Origin: an uncultured Lachnospiraceae bacterium
GTDB taxonomy: Bacteria > Bacillota > Clostridia > Lachnospirales > Lachnospiraceae
Assembly: GCA_910585825.1 (NCBI GenBank)
Contig: CAJUEY010000047.1
Location: 1 to 19,638, forward strand
DNA: 19,638 nt
Direction: 5' to 3'
Shown: positions 7,148 through 14,616 of the stretch, piece after piece
Layout: every line of letters starts with the position of its first letter
Position numbering within the stretch: the stretch's first letter is position 1
Notes under the pieces: generated by a model
Seen by the model: the letters and a program-made list of their open reading frames with translations, nothing else
Told to the model about the DNA's origin: nothing
Database searches by the model: none
Position numbers and translations under genes: made by a program

Positions 7148-8302
7148 CTACTCTAAATAGTCTTTCAGCTTACGGCTTCTGCTTGGGTGACGCAGTTTAC
7201 GCAGCGCTTTTGCTTCGATCTGACGAATTCTCTCTCTGGTAACGTTAAATTCCTTGCCAACCTCCTCTAAAGTCCTGGCCCGGCCATCTTCCAGACCAAA
7301 ACGCAGCGTAAGCACCTTCTGCTCCCGCTCTGTCAATGTCCCAAGCACCTCCTGAAGCTGTTCTTTTAACAATGTAAAAGCCGCAGCATCTGCCGGAATC
7401 GGAACATTATCATCCTGAATAAAATCGCCCAGATGACTGTCTTCTTCTTCCCCGATAGGTGTTTCCAGAGAAACCGGTTCCTGAGAAATTTTTAATATTT
7501 CACGCACACGTTCCACCGGCATATTCATCTCTTCGGAAATTTCTTCCGGAGTTGGCTCCCGTCCTAATTCCTGCAGCAGCTGTCTGCTGACGCGGATCAA
7601 TTTATTGATTGTCTCTACCATATGCACCGGAATCCGAATGGTTCTTGCCTGATCTGCAATCGCCCTTGTAATCGCCTGACGAATCCACCAGGTTGCATAA
7701 GTGGAAAACTTATAACCCTTCCGATAATCGAATTTTTCTACGGCTTTAATCAGACCCAGATTTCCTTCTTGAATCAAATCCAAAAACAACATTCCCCGGC
7801 CTACATAACGTTTTGCGATGGATACAACAAGACGCAGATTCGCCTCAGCAAGGCGTTTCTTCGCCTCCTGATCTCCAAGCTCCATTCGCTTTGCCAGATC
7901 AATCTCTTCTTCTGCATTTAAAAGGGGAACTTTACCGATTTCCTTTAAATACATGCGCACCGGATCTTCAATACTGATACCGTCCGGAACAGAAAGATCT
8001 ATTTTTTCTACTTCGATTTCTTCCTCTTCTGTAATCAGAATATCATCATCATCATCACTGATGCGAAGCACATCAATATTATTCGATTCCAGACAATCCA
8101 AAATCTTTTCAAATTCTTCTGCATTCAGTTCCATTTTCTGGAAAAAGTCATTGATCTCCTGATATTCCAGAATATTTTTCTTTTTCTTGGCAAATTCGAC
8201 AAGCTCTTTTAATTTTTCATTTAATTTTTCTGCTCTTGCCATATTGTCTGCAGCAGCCTGTTCCTTGGGATTTCCTGCAGCTTTACTTTTCTTTTCTTCC
8301 AT
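7148..8302 (-). CDS. rpoD: RNA polymerase major sigma factor RpoD (SigA)
   Basis: The primary sigma-70 factor directs RNA polymerase to housekeeping promoters. In the 384 residues, region 1.2 starts at DPVRMYLKEIGKVPLL (113-128). Region 2 contains LRLVVSIAKRYVGRGM and FDYRKGYKFSTYATWWIRQAI (191-211), which melt and read the -10 element. Region 3 follows with IRIPVHMVETINKL. Region 4 carries LTEREQKVLTLRFGL and the helix-turn-helix VTRERIRQIEAKALRKLR (354-371) that reads the -35. An acidic stretch of Asp and Glu (83-96) sits between the region 1.1-like N-terminus and region 1.2; it lacks the large non-conserved insert of E. coli RpoD. The ATG at 8302 has GAGAGGAAGG upstream. The gap to dnaG is 36 bp with no terminator. 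TTGACA/TATAAT-like promoters elsewhere in this window fit its expected specificity. Confidence 0.97.
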   Translation of the reverse strand: MEEKKSKAAGNPKEQAAADNMARAEKLNEKLKELVEFAKKKKNILEYQEINDFFQKMELNAEEFEKILDCLESNNIDVLRISDDDDDILITEEEEIEVEKIDLSVPDGISIEDPVRMYLKEIGKVPLLNAEEEIDLAKRMELGDQEAKKRLAEANLRLVVSIAKRYVGRGMLFLDLIQEGNLGLIKAVEKFDYRKGYKFSTYATWWIRQAITRAIADQARTIRIPVHMVETINKLIRVSRQLLQELGREPTPEEISEEMNMPVERVREILKISQEPVSLETPIGEEEDSHLGDFIQDDNVPIPADAAAFTLLKEQLQEVLGTLTEREQKVLTLRFGLEDGRARTLEEVGKEFNVTRERIRQIEAKALRKLRHPSRSRKLKDYLE

Positions 8303-8338
8303 GTTTCCTTCCTCTCATAGTTCGTTACTATTCTGTCC

Positions 8339-10120
8339 TTATTCGATAGAAATATGCAATTTTTCCAGTTGTTCCAGCTGTCGTCTGTCTTCGACAAGCT
8401 TTTGCAGTCCGGATAAATCCGTCGGTTTCAGATGTGCGGAGTGATAATCAATGCTGTTTCGCTTAATCCGCACAACCGTTTCTTTCACCGCTTTTTCCAG
8501 TTCTGCTTTTGTTTCAATATTAGGGATATATGCATTGAATAAAGATGCAATCTCTCTTTGGTCCTCTTCTTCTTCAAACATACCGACGATTTTTGCCGGC
8601 TTTACTGTTTTCGTTGTCTCAAATTGCTCATAGAGAATCGCTGCAGCTTTTGCATAAATCTCTTCCGTAAAATCGGACGGTCTGATATAATCCCCGATCT
8701 CCAAAAACAATTCCGTATGTTCGATAAGCCACGTCAGCAGCAGTTTCTGAGACTGTTTCATACCGTCTTCTTTTTTCTTGTTCTCATGTATTCCGGATTT
8801 TAATTTACGCCCCGGCGGCGCCGCCCCGTTTTTGGTTCCCATAGAAAAAACCAGTTTCCGCAGATTTTCAAATCCAATCTGGTATTTTCCTGCAACGGCC
8901 TCTATATAATTATCCCGCTCAAGTTCTTCTGAAAACTCCAAAAGTCTTTTGGCAATTTCGTTATAAAATGCAGTTTTACTTTCGGGATCTTTCATATCAT
9001 AATCCCGCTCCAAGATGCGAATCTCAAAGAGAAAGCTGTTTTCTGCCTGATCGATCCGCTCCTGATAAGCCTCCGCTCCCAGGGCTTTGATAAACTCATC
9101 CGGATCTTTGTAAGGACTCATATTAATGACCTTTGTCATAATCCCTACTTCCCTTAAAATCGGAATTGTCCGAAGAGCCGCTTTAATTCCCGCTCCATCA
9201 CTGTCATAAGTCAGGTATACTTCCTTTGTATACCGCTTGATCAGGCTTGCATGCCCACTGGTAAAGGCAGTTCCCAAAGATGCCACGGCATTGTCAAACC
9301 CCGCCTGATGCAGAGCAATCACATCCATGTATCCTTCACATAATAAAAGCTGCGGTTTCTTCGTCGTTCTTGCAAAATTCAGCCCGTAGAGATTCCTTCC
9401 TTTGTCAAAAATTTTCGTCTCAGGAGAGTTTAAGTATTTCGGCTCCCCCTCTCCCATGACACGTCCTCCGAAACCAATCACCTTTCCTCTTACATCCATA
9501 ATCGGGAACATAGCCCGGTTCCAGAATTTATCCCGGCCGCCCCGCCGCTCATCATAAGTGATCAGGCCGCTTTCATGCAGCAATTCATCTTCGTATCCTT
9601 TTTTCTTTAAGTAGCGGTATAAATCATCGCTAAACTTGTCCGAATAGCCAAGACCAAATTTGCGCATGGTCTCATCCTTTAGTCCCCTCTTTTTAAAATA
9701 TTCCAGTGCCATTTTGCCATGGTCGCTGCGCAATAGCATGTAGTAGTATTTGCCAGCCTCTTTATTTACTTCCAAAAGCTGTCCTTTTCTGTCGGCTTCC
9801 CTTTTCATCCGGGGAGAATATTCCTGTACCGGAAGTTCTACTCCCACCTGCTTAGCCAACATCTCCATAGCCTCTCCAAAAGTGAAATTCTCATATTTCA
9901 TCAAAAACGAAAACACATCTCCGCCTGCTCCGCATCCAAAACAATAGTACATCTGTTTCCCCGGCGTCACGGAAAATGACGGCGTCTTTTCATTGTGAAA
10001 GGGACACAGGCCGAAATAAGCGTTTCCTTTCTTCTGTAGTTTCACATAACCGGAAACTACATCTACAATGTTGCTTTTTGAACGGACGTCCTCAATTAGA
10101 TTTTCTGAATATAAGGGCAT
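8339..10120 (-). CDS. dnaG: DNA primase
   Basis: DnaG makes RNA primers for replication with the DnaB-type helicase. The 593-residue protein has an N-terminal CHC2 zinc finger with C39, H42, C60 and C63, an RNA polymerase core, a Toprim domain with CEGYMDV (E262) and YDSDGAG (D306, D308), and a poorly conserved helicase-binding C-terminus (about 450-593). Length is normal for Firmicutes. The ATG at 10120 is chosen because homologues start at MPLYSEN and AGGGGG lies about seven bases upstream; an in-frame start 13 codons earlier would lie within the dgt end. The gap to dgt is only 17 bp. It lies in the classic primase-sigma factor operon, here preceded by dgt instead of rpsU. Confidence 0.96.
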   Translation of the reverse strand: MPLYSENLIEDVRSKSNIVDVVSGYVKLQKKGNAYFGLCPFHNEKTPSFSVTPGKQMYYCFGCGAGGDVFSFLMKYENFTFGEAMEMLAKQVGVELPVQEYSPRMKREADRKGQLLEVNKEAGKYYYMLLRSDHGKMALEYFKKRGLKDETMRKFGLGYSDKFSDDLYRYLKKKGYEDELLHESGLITYDERRGGRDKFWNRAMFPIMDVRGKVIGFGGRVMGEGEPKYLNSPETKIFDKGRNLYGLNFARTTKKPQLLLCEGYMDVIALHQAGFDNAVASLGTAFTSGHASLIKRYTKEVYLTYDSDGAGIKAALRTIPILREVGIMTKVINMSPYKDPDEFIKALGAEAYQERIDQAENSFLFEIRILERDYDMKDPESKTAFYNEIAKRLLEFSEELERDNYIEAVAGKYQIGFENLRKLVFSMGTKNGAAPPGRKLKSGIHENKKKEDGMKQSQKLLLTWLIEHTELFLEIGDYIRPSDFTEEIYAKAAAILYEQFETTKTVKPAKIVGMFEEEEDQREIASLFNAYIPNIETKAELEKAVKETVVRIKRNSIDYHSAHLKPTDLSGLQKLVEDRRQLEQLEKLHISIE

Positions 10121-10137
10121 GCGGCATTCCCCCTTTT

Positions 10138-11151
10138 TTAATAACCGTCCACCTGCCATGCCTGAGGCAGGAAATATTCTTCAAATTTTGTAATTGCGTA
10201 CTGATCTGTCATTCCGGATATATAATCACAAACAATACGGTCCTTTTTCTCACCCGCTTTCAACATTCTGGTATATTTCTCCGGAATCAGTTCCAAATGA
10301 TTCATATAATAATAATAGAGCTGCTTTAATAATTCTCTTGCTTTATTCTCTTCTCCTTTTGCAATGGGATTTTTATAGACATGTTCAAACATAAAACGAC
10401 GCAGTCTGTGCATAGCCTCTTCTACTTTTTTTGACATCATTATGTCATCTTTGCCAATACTGTTCGTAATAATATTATGTATCAGTGTATTCAAACGTTC
10501 TTTGGTCGTATATCCTAAGATATCGCATAGTTCTTTTGGAATATCTTCCTCTACCATGATCTGTGCCCGGATCGCATCGTCAATATCATGATTAATATAT
10601 GCAATCTTATCGGAAAGCCGGACAATCTTTCCTTCTAAAGTATGAGGCATCGTCCTAGTCTGATGATTCAGAATGCCGTCCCGCACTTCCCACGTCAGAT
10701 TCAGACCCTCTCCGTTCTTTTCCAATTTCTCTACAATCCGAACGCTCTGCTCATTATGGCGAAATCCATCTTCACAAAGATCATTCAGTTCATATTCACC
10801 TGCATGTCCAAAAGGCGTATGCCCAAGATCATGCCCCAAAGCAATGGCTTCTACTAAATCTTCGTTCAAACGCAGAGCTTTTGCTATTGTTCTGGCATTC
10901 TGGGATACTTCAAGGGTATGGGAAAGCCTGGTACGATAATGATCTCCCTTCGGCGTCAGAAACACCTGCGTTTTATTCTTAAGACGGCGAAATGCCTTGC
11001 TGTGAAGAATCCGGTCCCTGTCTCTCTGAAATACAGGCCGGATATCGCAGGGTTCTTCTTCCCTTTCTCTTCCTCTGGAATGAATGCTTAATGCCGCATA
11101 AGGACTCAGCGTTTCCTGTTCCATCTTCTCGATATTTTCCCGGATTGTCAC
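10138..11151 (-). CDS. dgt: Deoxyguanosinetriphosphate triphosphohydrolase-like protein (dNTPase)
   Basis: This HD-domain enzyme of the dGTPase family removes triphosphate from dNTPs. The metal-site residues are visible: H78 in RLSHTLEVSQ, and H107-D108 in ALGHDLGHTPFGHAGE, plus a later Asp in the RLSDKIAYINHDIDDA segment. Length (337 residues) fits the shorter Firmicutes/Thermus class rather than E. coli Dgt (about 505). I chose GTG at 11151, with GGGAGGTGA starting about 12 bases upstream. An ATG at 11202 would add 17 residues with no homology-like character and no ribosome binding site. In Clostridia this gene commonly stands upstream of dnaG, which suggests a link between nucleotide pool control and replication. 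Nucleotide preference cannot be read from the sequence. Confidence 0.92.
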   Translation of the reverse strand: MTIRENIEKMEQETLSPYAALSIHSRGREREEEPCDIRPVFQRDRDRILHSKAFRRLKNKTQVFLTPKGDHYRTRLSHTLEVSQNARTIAKALRLNEDLVEAIALGHDLGHTPFGHAGEYELNDLCEDGFRHNEQSVRIVEKLEKNGEGLNLTWEVRDGILNHQTRTMPHTLEGKIVRLSDKIAYINHDIDDAIRAQIMVEEDIPKELCDILGYTTKERLNTLIHNIITNSIGKDDIMMSKKVEEAMHRLRRFMFEHVYKNPIAKGEENKARELLKQLYYYYMNHLELIPEKYTRMLKAGEKKDRIVCDYISGMTDQYAITKFEEYFLPQAWQVDGY

Positions 11152-11242
11152 GCTGTCACCTCCCAAGTCCTTATATGACGCACTTCTACAGATTGGTCTC
11201 ATAATGTATATTTTCTGTACTGATTTCTTTTTTCCTTTTTTT

Positions 11243-12520
11243 TTACAAATTTTTTAAATTCTGTATGTTGATTTCTGCGTGTTTAAAATCTTCTTTCACA
11301 AAATCTGCATTTTCCGCCATATCTGCCGCGCGCTCCGTCAAATCTGATGTTTTTTCAAAACTGGCTTTTGCTGCTGTATCGATTTGATCTGCAGCCTTTA
11401 AAATGCCTTCCATAGAAGATGATAATTTCAAATATATCTCTTTTAATTCTTCTGCAATATTCTTTATATTTTCCGCATCATTGCCATAAACGTCTGCCAT
11501 ATCAAGGAAAAAATCAAAATCAGAAATAATTTTGGAATCTACAAAATCCAGCAGCTGTCCGGAATCTGTTTTTAAACTGTCTATTGCATAATGAGCTTCA
11601 CTGGCGATCCATCGAATCTCCTCTACCTTTTTCTTCGACTGATCTGTAATTTTACGAATTTCATCTGCAACTACAGAAAAGCCATTTCCCGCCTGACCTG
11701 CCTTTGCCGCCTCAATACTGGCATTTAAAGACAGCATATTCGTCTTCTCTGTCATCTCCATAACTGTTTCCGCCAGATTGGATATTTCTTCTATCGCCTG
11801 AATTCCTTTCAGTGATCTGGAAAGACTGTCTTTCACCTCTAACTGGCTGTGTCTGACAATCTGCCTTCTCCTTAATGCCTCGTCCCGGATGCCGTCTGCC
11901 CGGACAGAAACTGCCTGAATCTTTTCTTCGCTCTCCTTCATCTGGGAAGCCGTATGGACGACAGACGTTTGCACTTCTTTGGAAAACCGATCAATTTCCA
12001 TCGCTGCCGCTGTAATCTTTTCCATAAAAGCCGCGATCTCTCCCGCTGATTCAGAGGTGTTCGTCATCTGATGCTGCAGTCTTTCAATCTGTCCGCAGAG
12101 CTTTTCTGCAGATTCTAAAAAAGACGCCGTTTCCCGTTCTGATTCTTTTCGTCGGCTATCGGCATTTTGACGCATGATTTCGGCATATTCCGCCAGATTT
12201 CCAAAATCTTCTGCCAAATCGGCAGTTTCCTTTATCTCCTCTGAAAAATCTCCTTTTGCAAATTTTTCAAACTTCTGCTCCAGATAAATCAGAGAATCGG
12301 TAATATTCTGTATCATTTTCCGTAAAAAACCCAGTGTAAACAGAAAAAAAGCCGCCTCTGCCAAAATCATCACAGCATATCCGGCCACTCCTTCTTTTGC
12401 TCTGTTTCCTATTACAAAAACTACGGCAGACAACAGACAGAAAAGAACACCTGCCCCCATCATATATCTGTTTGCCTGTGTTTTCAGATGATTCCTATGT
12501 TCTTTTGTATTTCCGCTCAT
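11243..12520 (-). CDS. Methyl-accepting chemotaxis-type signalling protein without an extracellular sensor domain
   Basis: The 425-residue protein has two membrane helices at about 20-38 and 47-66 separated by only about eight residues, so there is no room for an outside ligand-binding domain. A HAMP-like linker (about 67-110) leads to a long coiled coil. The conserved kinase-control hairpin is at 258-295 (EKTNMLSLNASIEAAKAGQA, then GNGFSVVADEIRKITDQS). This tip normally contacts CheA and CheW. No chemotaxis genes lie nearby. It may sense an intracellular or membrane signal or partner with another receptor. The ATG at 12520 has AGAGGAAA upstream. Longer in-frame starts up to 12658 are rejected because they would lie upstream of the probable promoter (-10 at 12594-12599). 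No terminator separates it from dgt, so read-through into the replication operon is possible. Confidence 0.88.
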   Translation of the reverse strand: MSGNTKEHRNHLKTQANRYMMGAGVLFCLLSAVVFVIGNRAKEGVAGYAVMILAEAAFFLFTLGFLRKMIQNITDSLIYLEQKFEKFAKGDFSEEIKETADLAEDFGNLAEYAEIMRQNADSRRKESERETASFLESAEKLCGQIERLQHQMTNTSESAGEIAAFMEKITAAAMEIDRFSKEVQTSVVHTASQMKESEEKIQAVSVRADGIRDEALRRRQIVRHSQLEVKDSLSRSLKGIQAIEEISNLAETVMEMTEKTNMLSLNASIEAAKAGQAGNGFSVVADEIRKITDQSKKKVEEIRWIASEAHYAIDSLKTDSGQLLDFVDSKIISDFDFFLDMADVYGNDAENIKNIAEELKEIYLKLSSSMEGILKAADQIDTAAKASFEKTSDLTERAADMAENADFVKEDFKHAEINIQNLKNL

Positions 12521-12527
12521 ATTTTCC

Positions 12528-12611
12528 TCTTTCCTGCATATTCTCCCATGCAAAAGAGATGTCCAAGGGAATTTCTCTTTCCTGCATATTCTTATTATAC
12601 ATAAAGAGATG
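12528..12611. repeat. 48-50 bp tandem duplication around the chemotaxis-gene ribosome binding site
   Basis: A 17-bp block TCTTTCCTGCATATTCT occurs at 12528-12544 and again at 12576-12592, and AAAGAGATG occurs at 12553-12561 and 12603-12611. The copies include ribosome-binding-site-like sequence, so the leader contains two versions of it. Only the copy nearer 12520 is followed by a good start codon. Confidence 0.7.
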
Positions 12612-12622
12612 CCCCGGCAAAC
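12594..12622 (-). promoter_or_regulatory. Candidate promoter for the chemotaxis-type gene
   Basis: On the minus strand a perfect TATAAT lies at 12599-12594, with TTTGCC 17 bases upstream (12622-12617) as a weak -35. Transcription would begin near 12587, giving a leader of about 65 nt with the duplicated block. The -35 match is poor, so confidence is moderate. Confidence 0.4.
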
Positions 12623-12678
12623 CTCCATCCGGCCAGTAATTGCACGGAGATGAATCACTGCAAAATATTCCGTGAGAT

Positions 12679-12712
12679 AAAAAACAGGGAAGCCCTTTTC
12701 TAAGAACTTCCC
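12679..12712 (-). terminator. Terminator of tRNA-Leu(AAG)
   Basis: On the minus strand GGGAAG (12712-12707) pairs with CTTCCC (12692-12687), with an additional CTT/AAG pairing inside the loop, followed by TG and a run of six T (12684-12679). It stands 16 bases after the tRNA 3' end, a normal place for an intrinsic terminator. Confidence 0.8.
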
Positions 12713-12727
12713 GGCTTATAAACCGAA

Positions 12728-12811
12728 TGCGGAAGATGGGACTTGAACCCACACGATATTGCTATCACAAGATCCTTAGTCTTGCTCGTCTGCCAGTTCC
12801 GACACTTCCGC
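12728..12811 (-). tRNA. tRNA-Leu with anticodon AAG
   Basis: This 84-nt class II tRNA has acceptor stem GCGGAAG/CTTCCGC with discriminator A, a leucine-type D arm, anticodon stem CAAGA/TCTTG, a long variable arm with GATA/TATC closing GCAA, and T-loop TTCAAGT. The seven-base anticodon loop reads CTAAGGA, so the anticodon is AAG at 12777-12775. G37 fits the CUN-decoding leucine isoacceptors; UUR-decoding ones usually have A37. It should read CUU and, if A34 is converted to inosine, also CUC and CUA. The CCA end is not encoded. It has its own promoter and terminator and is divergent from tRNA-Leu(CAG). Confidence 0.93.
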
Positions 12812-12841
12812 ATATTATCTGCTGTTCCTAACAGCTCTTAT

Positions 12842-12870
12842 ATAATACCAAATCATTTTATGGATGTCAA
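12842..12870 (-). promoter_or_regulatory. Promoter of tRNA-Leu(AAG)
   Basis: On the minus strand a perfect TTGACA (12870-12865) and TATTAT (12847-12842) are separated by 17 bases. The tRNA starts about 30 bases downstream of the -10. The short leader holds a small hairpin, GCTGTT/AACAGC around AGG (12835-12821), that RNase P would remove with the leader. Confidence 0.8.
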
Positions 12871-12914
12871 TATAAAATTGTTTTAATTTTTTGAAAAAAA
12901 GTTTCAATTTCTTC

Positions 12915-12943
12915 TTGACTTTTTCTCAAATGAAGTGTATTAT
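12915..12943 (+). promoter_or_regulatory. Promoter of tRNA-Leu(CAG)
   Basis: TTGACT (12915-12920) and TATTAT (12938-12943) are separated by 17 bases on the plus strand. The tRNA begins 17 bases after the -10. It is divergent from the minus-strand tRNA promoter, with 44 bp between the two -35 boxes. Confidence 0.8.
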
Positions 12944-12959
12944 AATTTTTGTCATTTGT

Positions 12960-13043
12960 GCAGGAATGGCGGAATTGGCAGACGCGCAGGCTTCAGGTGC
13001 CTGTGGCAGCAATGTCGTGAGGGTTCAAGTCCCTTTTCCTGCA
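12960..13043 (+). tRNA. tRNA-Leu with anticodon CAG
   Basis: This 84-nt class II tRNA has acceptor GCAGGAA/TTCCTGC with discriminator A, the leucine D arm GCGGAATTGGCAGACGC, anticodon stem CAGGC/GCCTG with loop TTCAGGT (anticodon CAG at 12994-12996, decoding CUG), a long variable arm and T-loop TTCAAGT. CCA is not encoded. It is the only clear plus-strand gene in the window. Confidence 0.96.
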
Positions 13044-13047
13044 TTGT

Positions 13048-13091
13048 AAAAAGCCTTAAAATGTTAACACTTTAACATTTTAAGGCTTTTT
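13048..13091. terminator. Bidirectional terminator between tRNA-Leu(CAG) and the minus-strand genes
   Basis: A perfect 20-bp inverted repeat (13048-13067 and 13072-13091) closes a four-base loop. The stem starts with AAAAAGCC and ends with GGCTTTTT, so it presents a T run after the hairpin on either strand. It stops the tRNA transcript from the left and could stop minus-strand transcription from the right. Confidence 0.9.
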
Positions 13092-13180
13092 GATTACTTT
13101 GGTTTACAATATTTTCACATTTTATGTGGATATGCCACATATTGAGTATATCAGGGCATTTCCATATCTGAATAATTTCC

Positions 13181-13330
13181 TTAGCGATCCAAGAACAATG
13201 CTCTAAAATTTCCATCCATATTTGCCGTAAACACAAGCTTATCAATATTGGATGAAATCTTTGATAAATTAATATAGAATTTAGCGGAATTGTTTCCCAC
13301 AGCAAAGCTGTTAATTCCCGACTGTCTCTT
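13181..13330 (-). pseudogene. Remnant of a TerD-family (tellurite/stress protein) gene
   Basis: A 49-codon stretch without a start codon reads, in part, SAKFYINLSKISSNIDKLVF followed by TANMDGN, ending at TAA. This closely resembles the strand region of TerD-family calcium-binding stress proteins, where a (V/I)(D/N)LSK(I/V)P..(I/V)(D/E)K(I/L)VF core is typical. No N-terminal or C-terminal TerD parts are found in any nearby frame. It follows the stop of the 13337-14436 gene in the same frame, with another stop between. I read it as a gene fragment left by deletion or recombination beside the tRNA genes. The match is from memory of the family and not from an alignment. Confidence 0.45.
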
Positions 13331-13336
13331 TTATTT

Positions 13337-14436
13337 CTACTGATAGTCTTTAAACGAATCTGGTAAATATACTTCTCCCACTCTGTAATAGGCACGAATA
13401 TTTGTGGAAATAACATCCTCAGATTCTATTGATATATATTGCTCTCCCATTCCGCCTTCTATTTCAATCTGATCATGGTTTACAACATATTTACAAGAAT
13501 CTGCTTCATTTTTAAAATCAAATACTCCTGTTTCATCTCCCCAATATATGTTATAACCATTCGCATAAATATAATATGGTCTGCCGCCTGCATAACAGCC
13601 TTGTAATTTTTCTATAAAATCTTTTGCTGCTGTAATATTCCTCTGCTGTTCTTCATTCCAGCCAAATCCCTCCCATAAAACTGCTTTCTCTATATATTCC
13701 AGGGAAATTGCACCATTGCACACTTCTTCACACATGGATATGTTATCAATATATTCCTCTGCACTTTCCACTCCAAGATATTCCCGTATTTTAGCAAATG
13801 CCGATGAATCCGAATCGTCATTCTTTAAATATTTTGCAGCTACTTGATAAACTTCACTTAAGCTCTCCTGCGGCCCAAAACCAAGCTCCATTTTATACAA
13901 TATCATATCCTTTGCTTTTTCAAGATTTCCCTTTTCTACCGCTTTACTAATAAACTGACTAAGCATATCGTTCTTATCTTTTTCAGGAAACCCTAATTTA
14001 TTTCTTGTATTCAAAACAATATCCATACTTTCAAACAACTGCTTTGACTCTTCATTCCAATTCTGAAAACCGATAATCTCCTCCATGCACATTTCTTTTA
14101 TTTCTAATGCATAAGAATCCGCATTCTGTATCAGCATAAACCATTTTGCCATTTTCCCATAATCTTTACTGCCTGCAGACTGCTCTCCATTCTCAAAACA
14201 CAATGAATCTGTCTGCTCATAATCATTCAAATTCAGCCATACTGTCTTTGATTTTTTCAGATACTTTTCTCCCTTTTCCACATCCATATCCGCAATGGAT
14301 GCTGCCGCTCTATTAAAATTAACTTTTGAATACACCAAATTTGCTGCTAATAATACAACGCATGCAACGCCTAATATAATGGCATAAATAAAACCCCTTG
14401 ACTTGCTGATTTTTTTGTAAAACCTTGTTTTTCCAT
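13337..14436 (-). CDS. Unrecognised single-pass membrane protein, frame interrupted at an A7 tract
   Basis: The long frame encodes no recognisable domain. It has one membrane helix (GFIYAIILGVACVVLLAANL) near the N-terminus and then about 330 residues of mostly helical, acidic sequence with TPR-like spacing (EKGEKYLKKSK, EKGNLEKAKDMI), ending in a Tyr-rich, beta-like C-terminus (YYIYANGYNIYWGDETGVFD). The frame has no ATG, GTG or TTG before the membrane helix. The first usable codon, TTG at 14338, would cut the helix off. An ATG at 14436 with GAGG upstream gives MEKQGFTKK and then meets seven A residues (14416-14410). A -1 shift there enters the long frame and gives a 366-residue protein; without it a 21-residue peptide stops at 14371. 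The gene may use programmed frameshifting, may be disrupted, or may carry a homopolymer sequencing error. The helix suggests it is anchored with the bulk outside the cell. Confidence 0.65.
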
Positions 14437-14571
14437 AACTCTTTTCCTCGTTCCCTTATTATTTCATTTGTAATCTACAATCTGTCATCGCTGTTCTTCC
14501 TATATTTATCCGTCTGTCCCTGTTTATCCCCCAACCTCCTTCCTTTTTTCATAACTCATCACTACACACTG

Positions 14572-14593
14572 CATTTGTTGCTGCAGTCAAATG
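14572..14593. other. Imperfect hairpin without T tract downstream of the hydrolase gene
   Basis: CATTTG (14572-14577) and CAAATG (14588-14593) form a short stem around TTGCTGCAGT. No T run follows on either strand, so it is not a convincing terminator. The remaining sequence between 14437 and 14616 has no gene I can support, only a few very short frames. Confidence 0.3.
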
Positions 14594-14616
14594 ACCACAT
14601 CACCCGCTTAAGCTAT

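Noticed and set aside
12728..12811. Reading the minus-strand tRNA-Leu anticodon as TAA
   Set aside because: TAA would need a nine-base loop or a shifted stem. The five-pair stem CAAGA/TCTTG fixes a seven-base loop with T33 before AAG, and G37 fits the CUN type.
13072..13416. A 114-codon minus-strand frame overlapping the end of the membrane protein gene
   Set aside because: It ends inside the perfect terminator hairpin, has no good ribosome binding site and overlaps both the 13337-14436 gene and the TerD-like fragment, which reads better in another frame.
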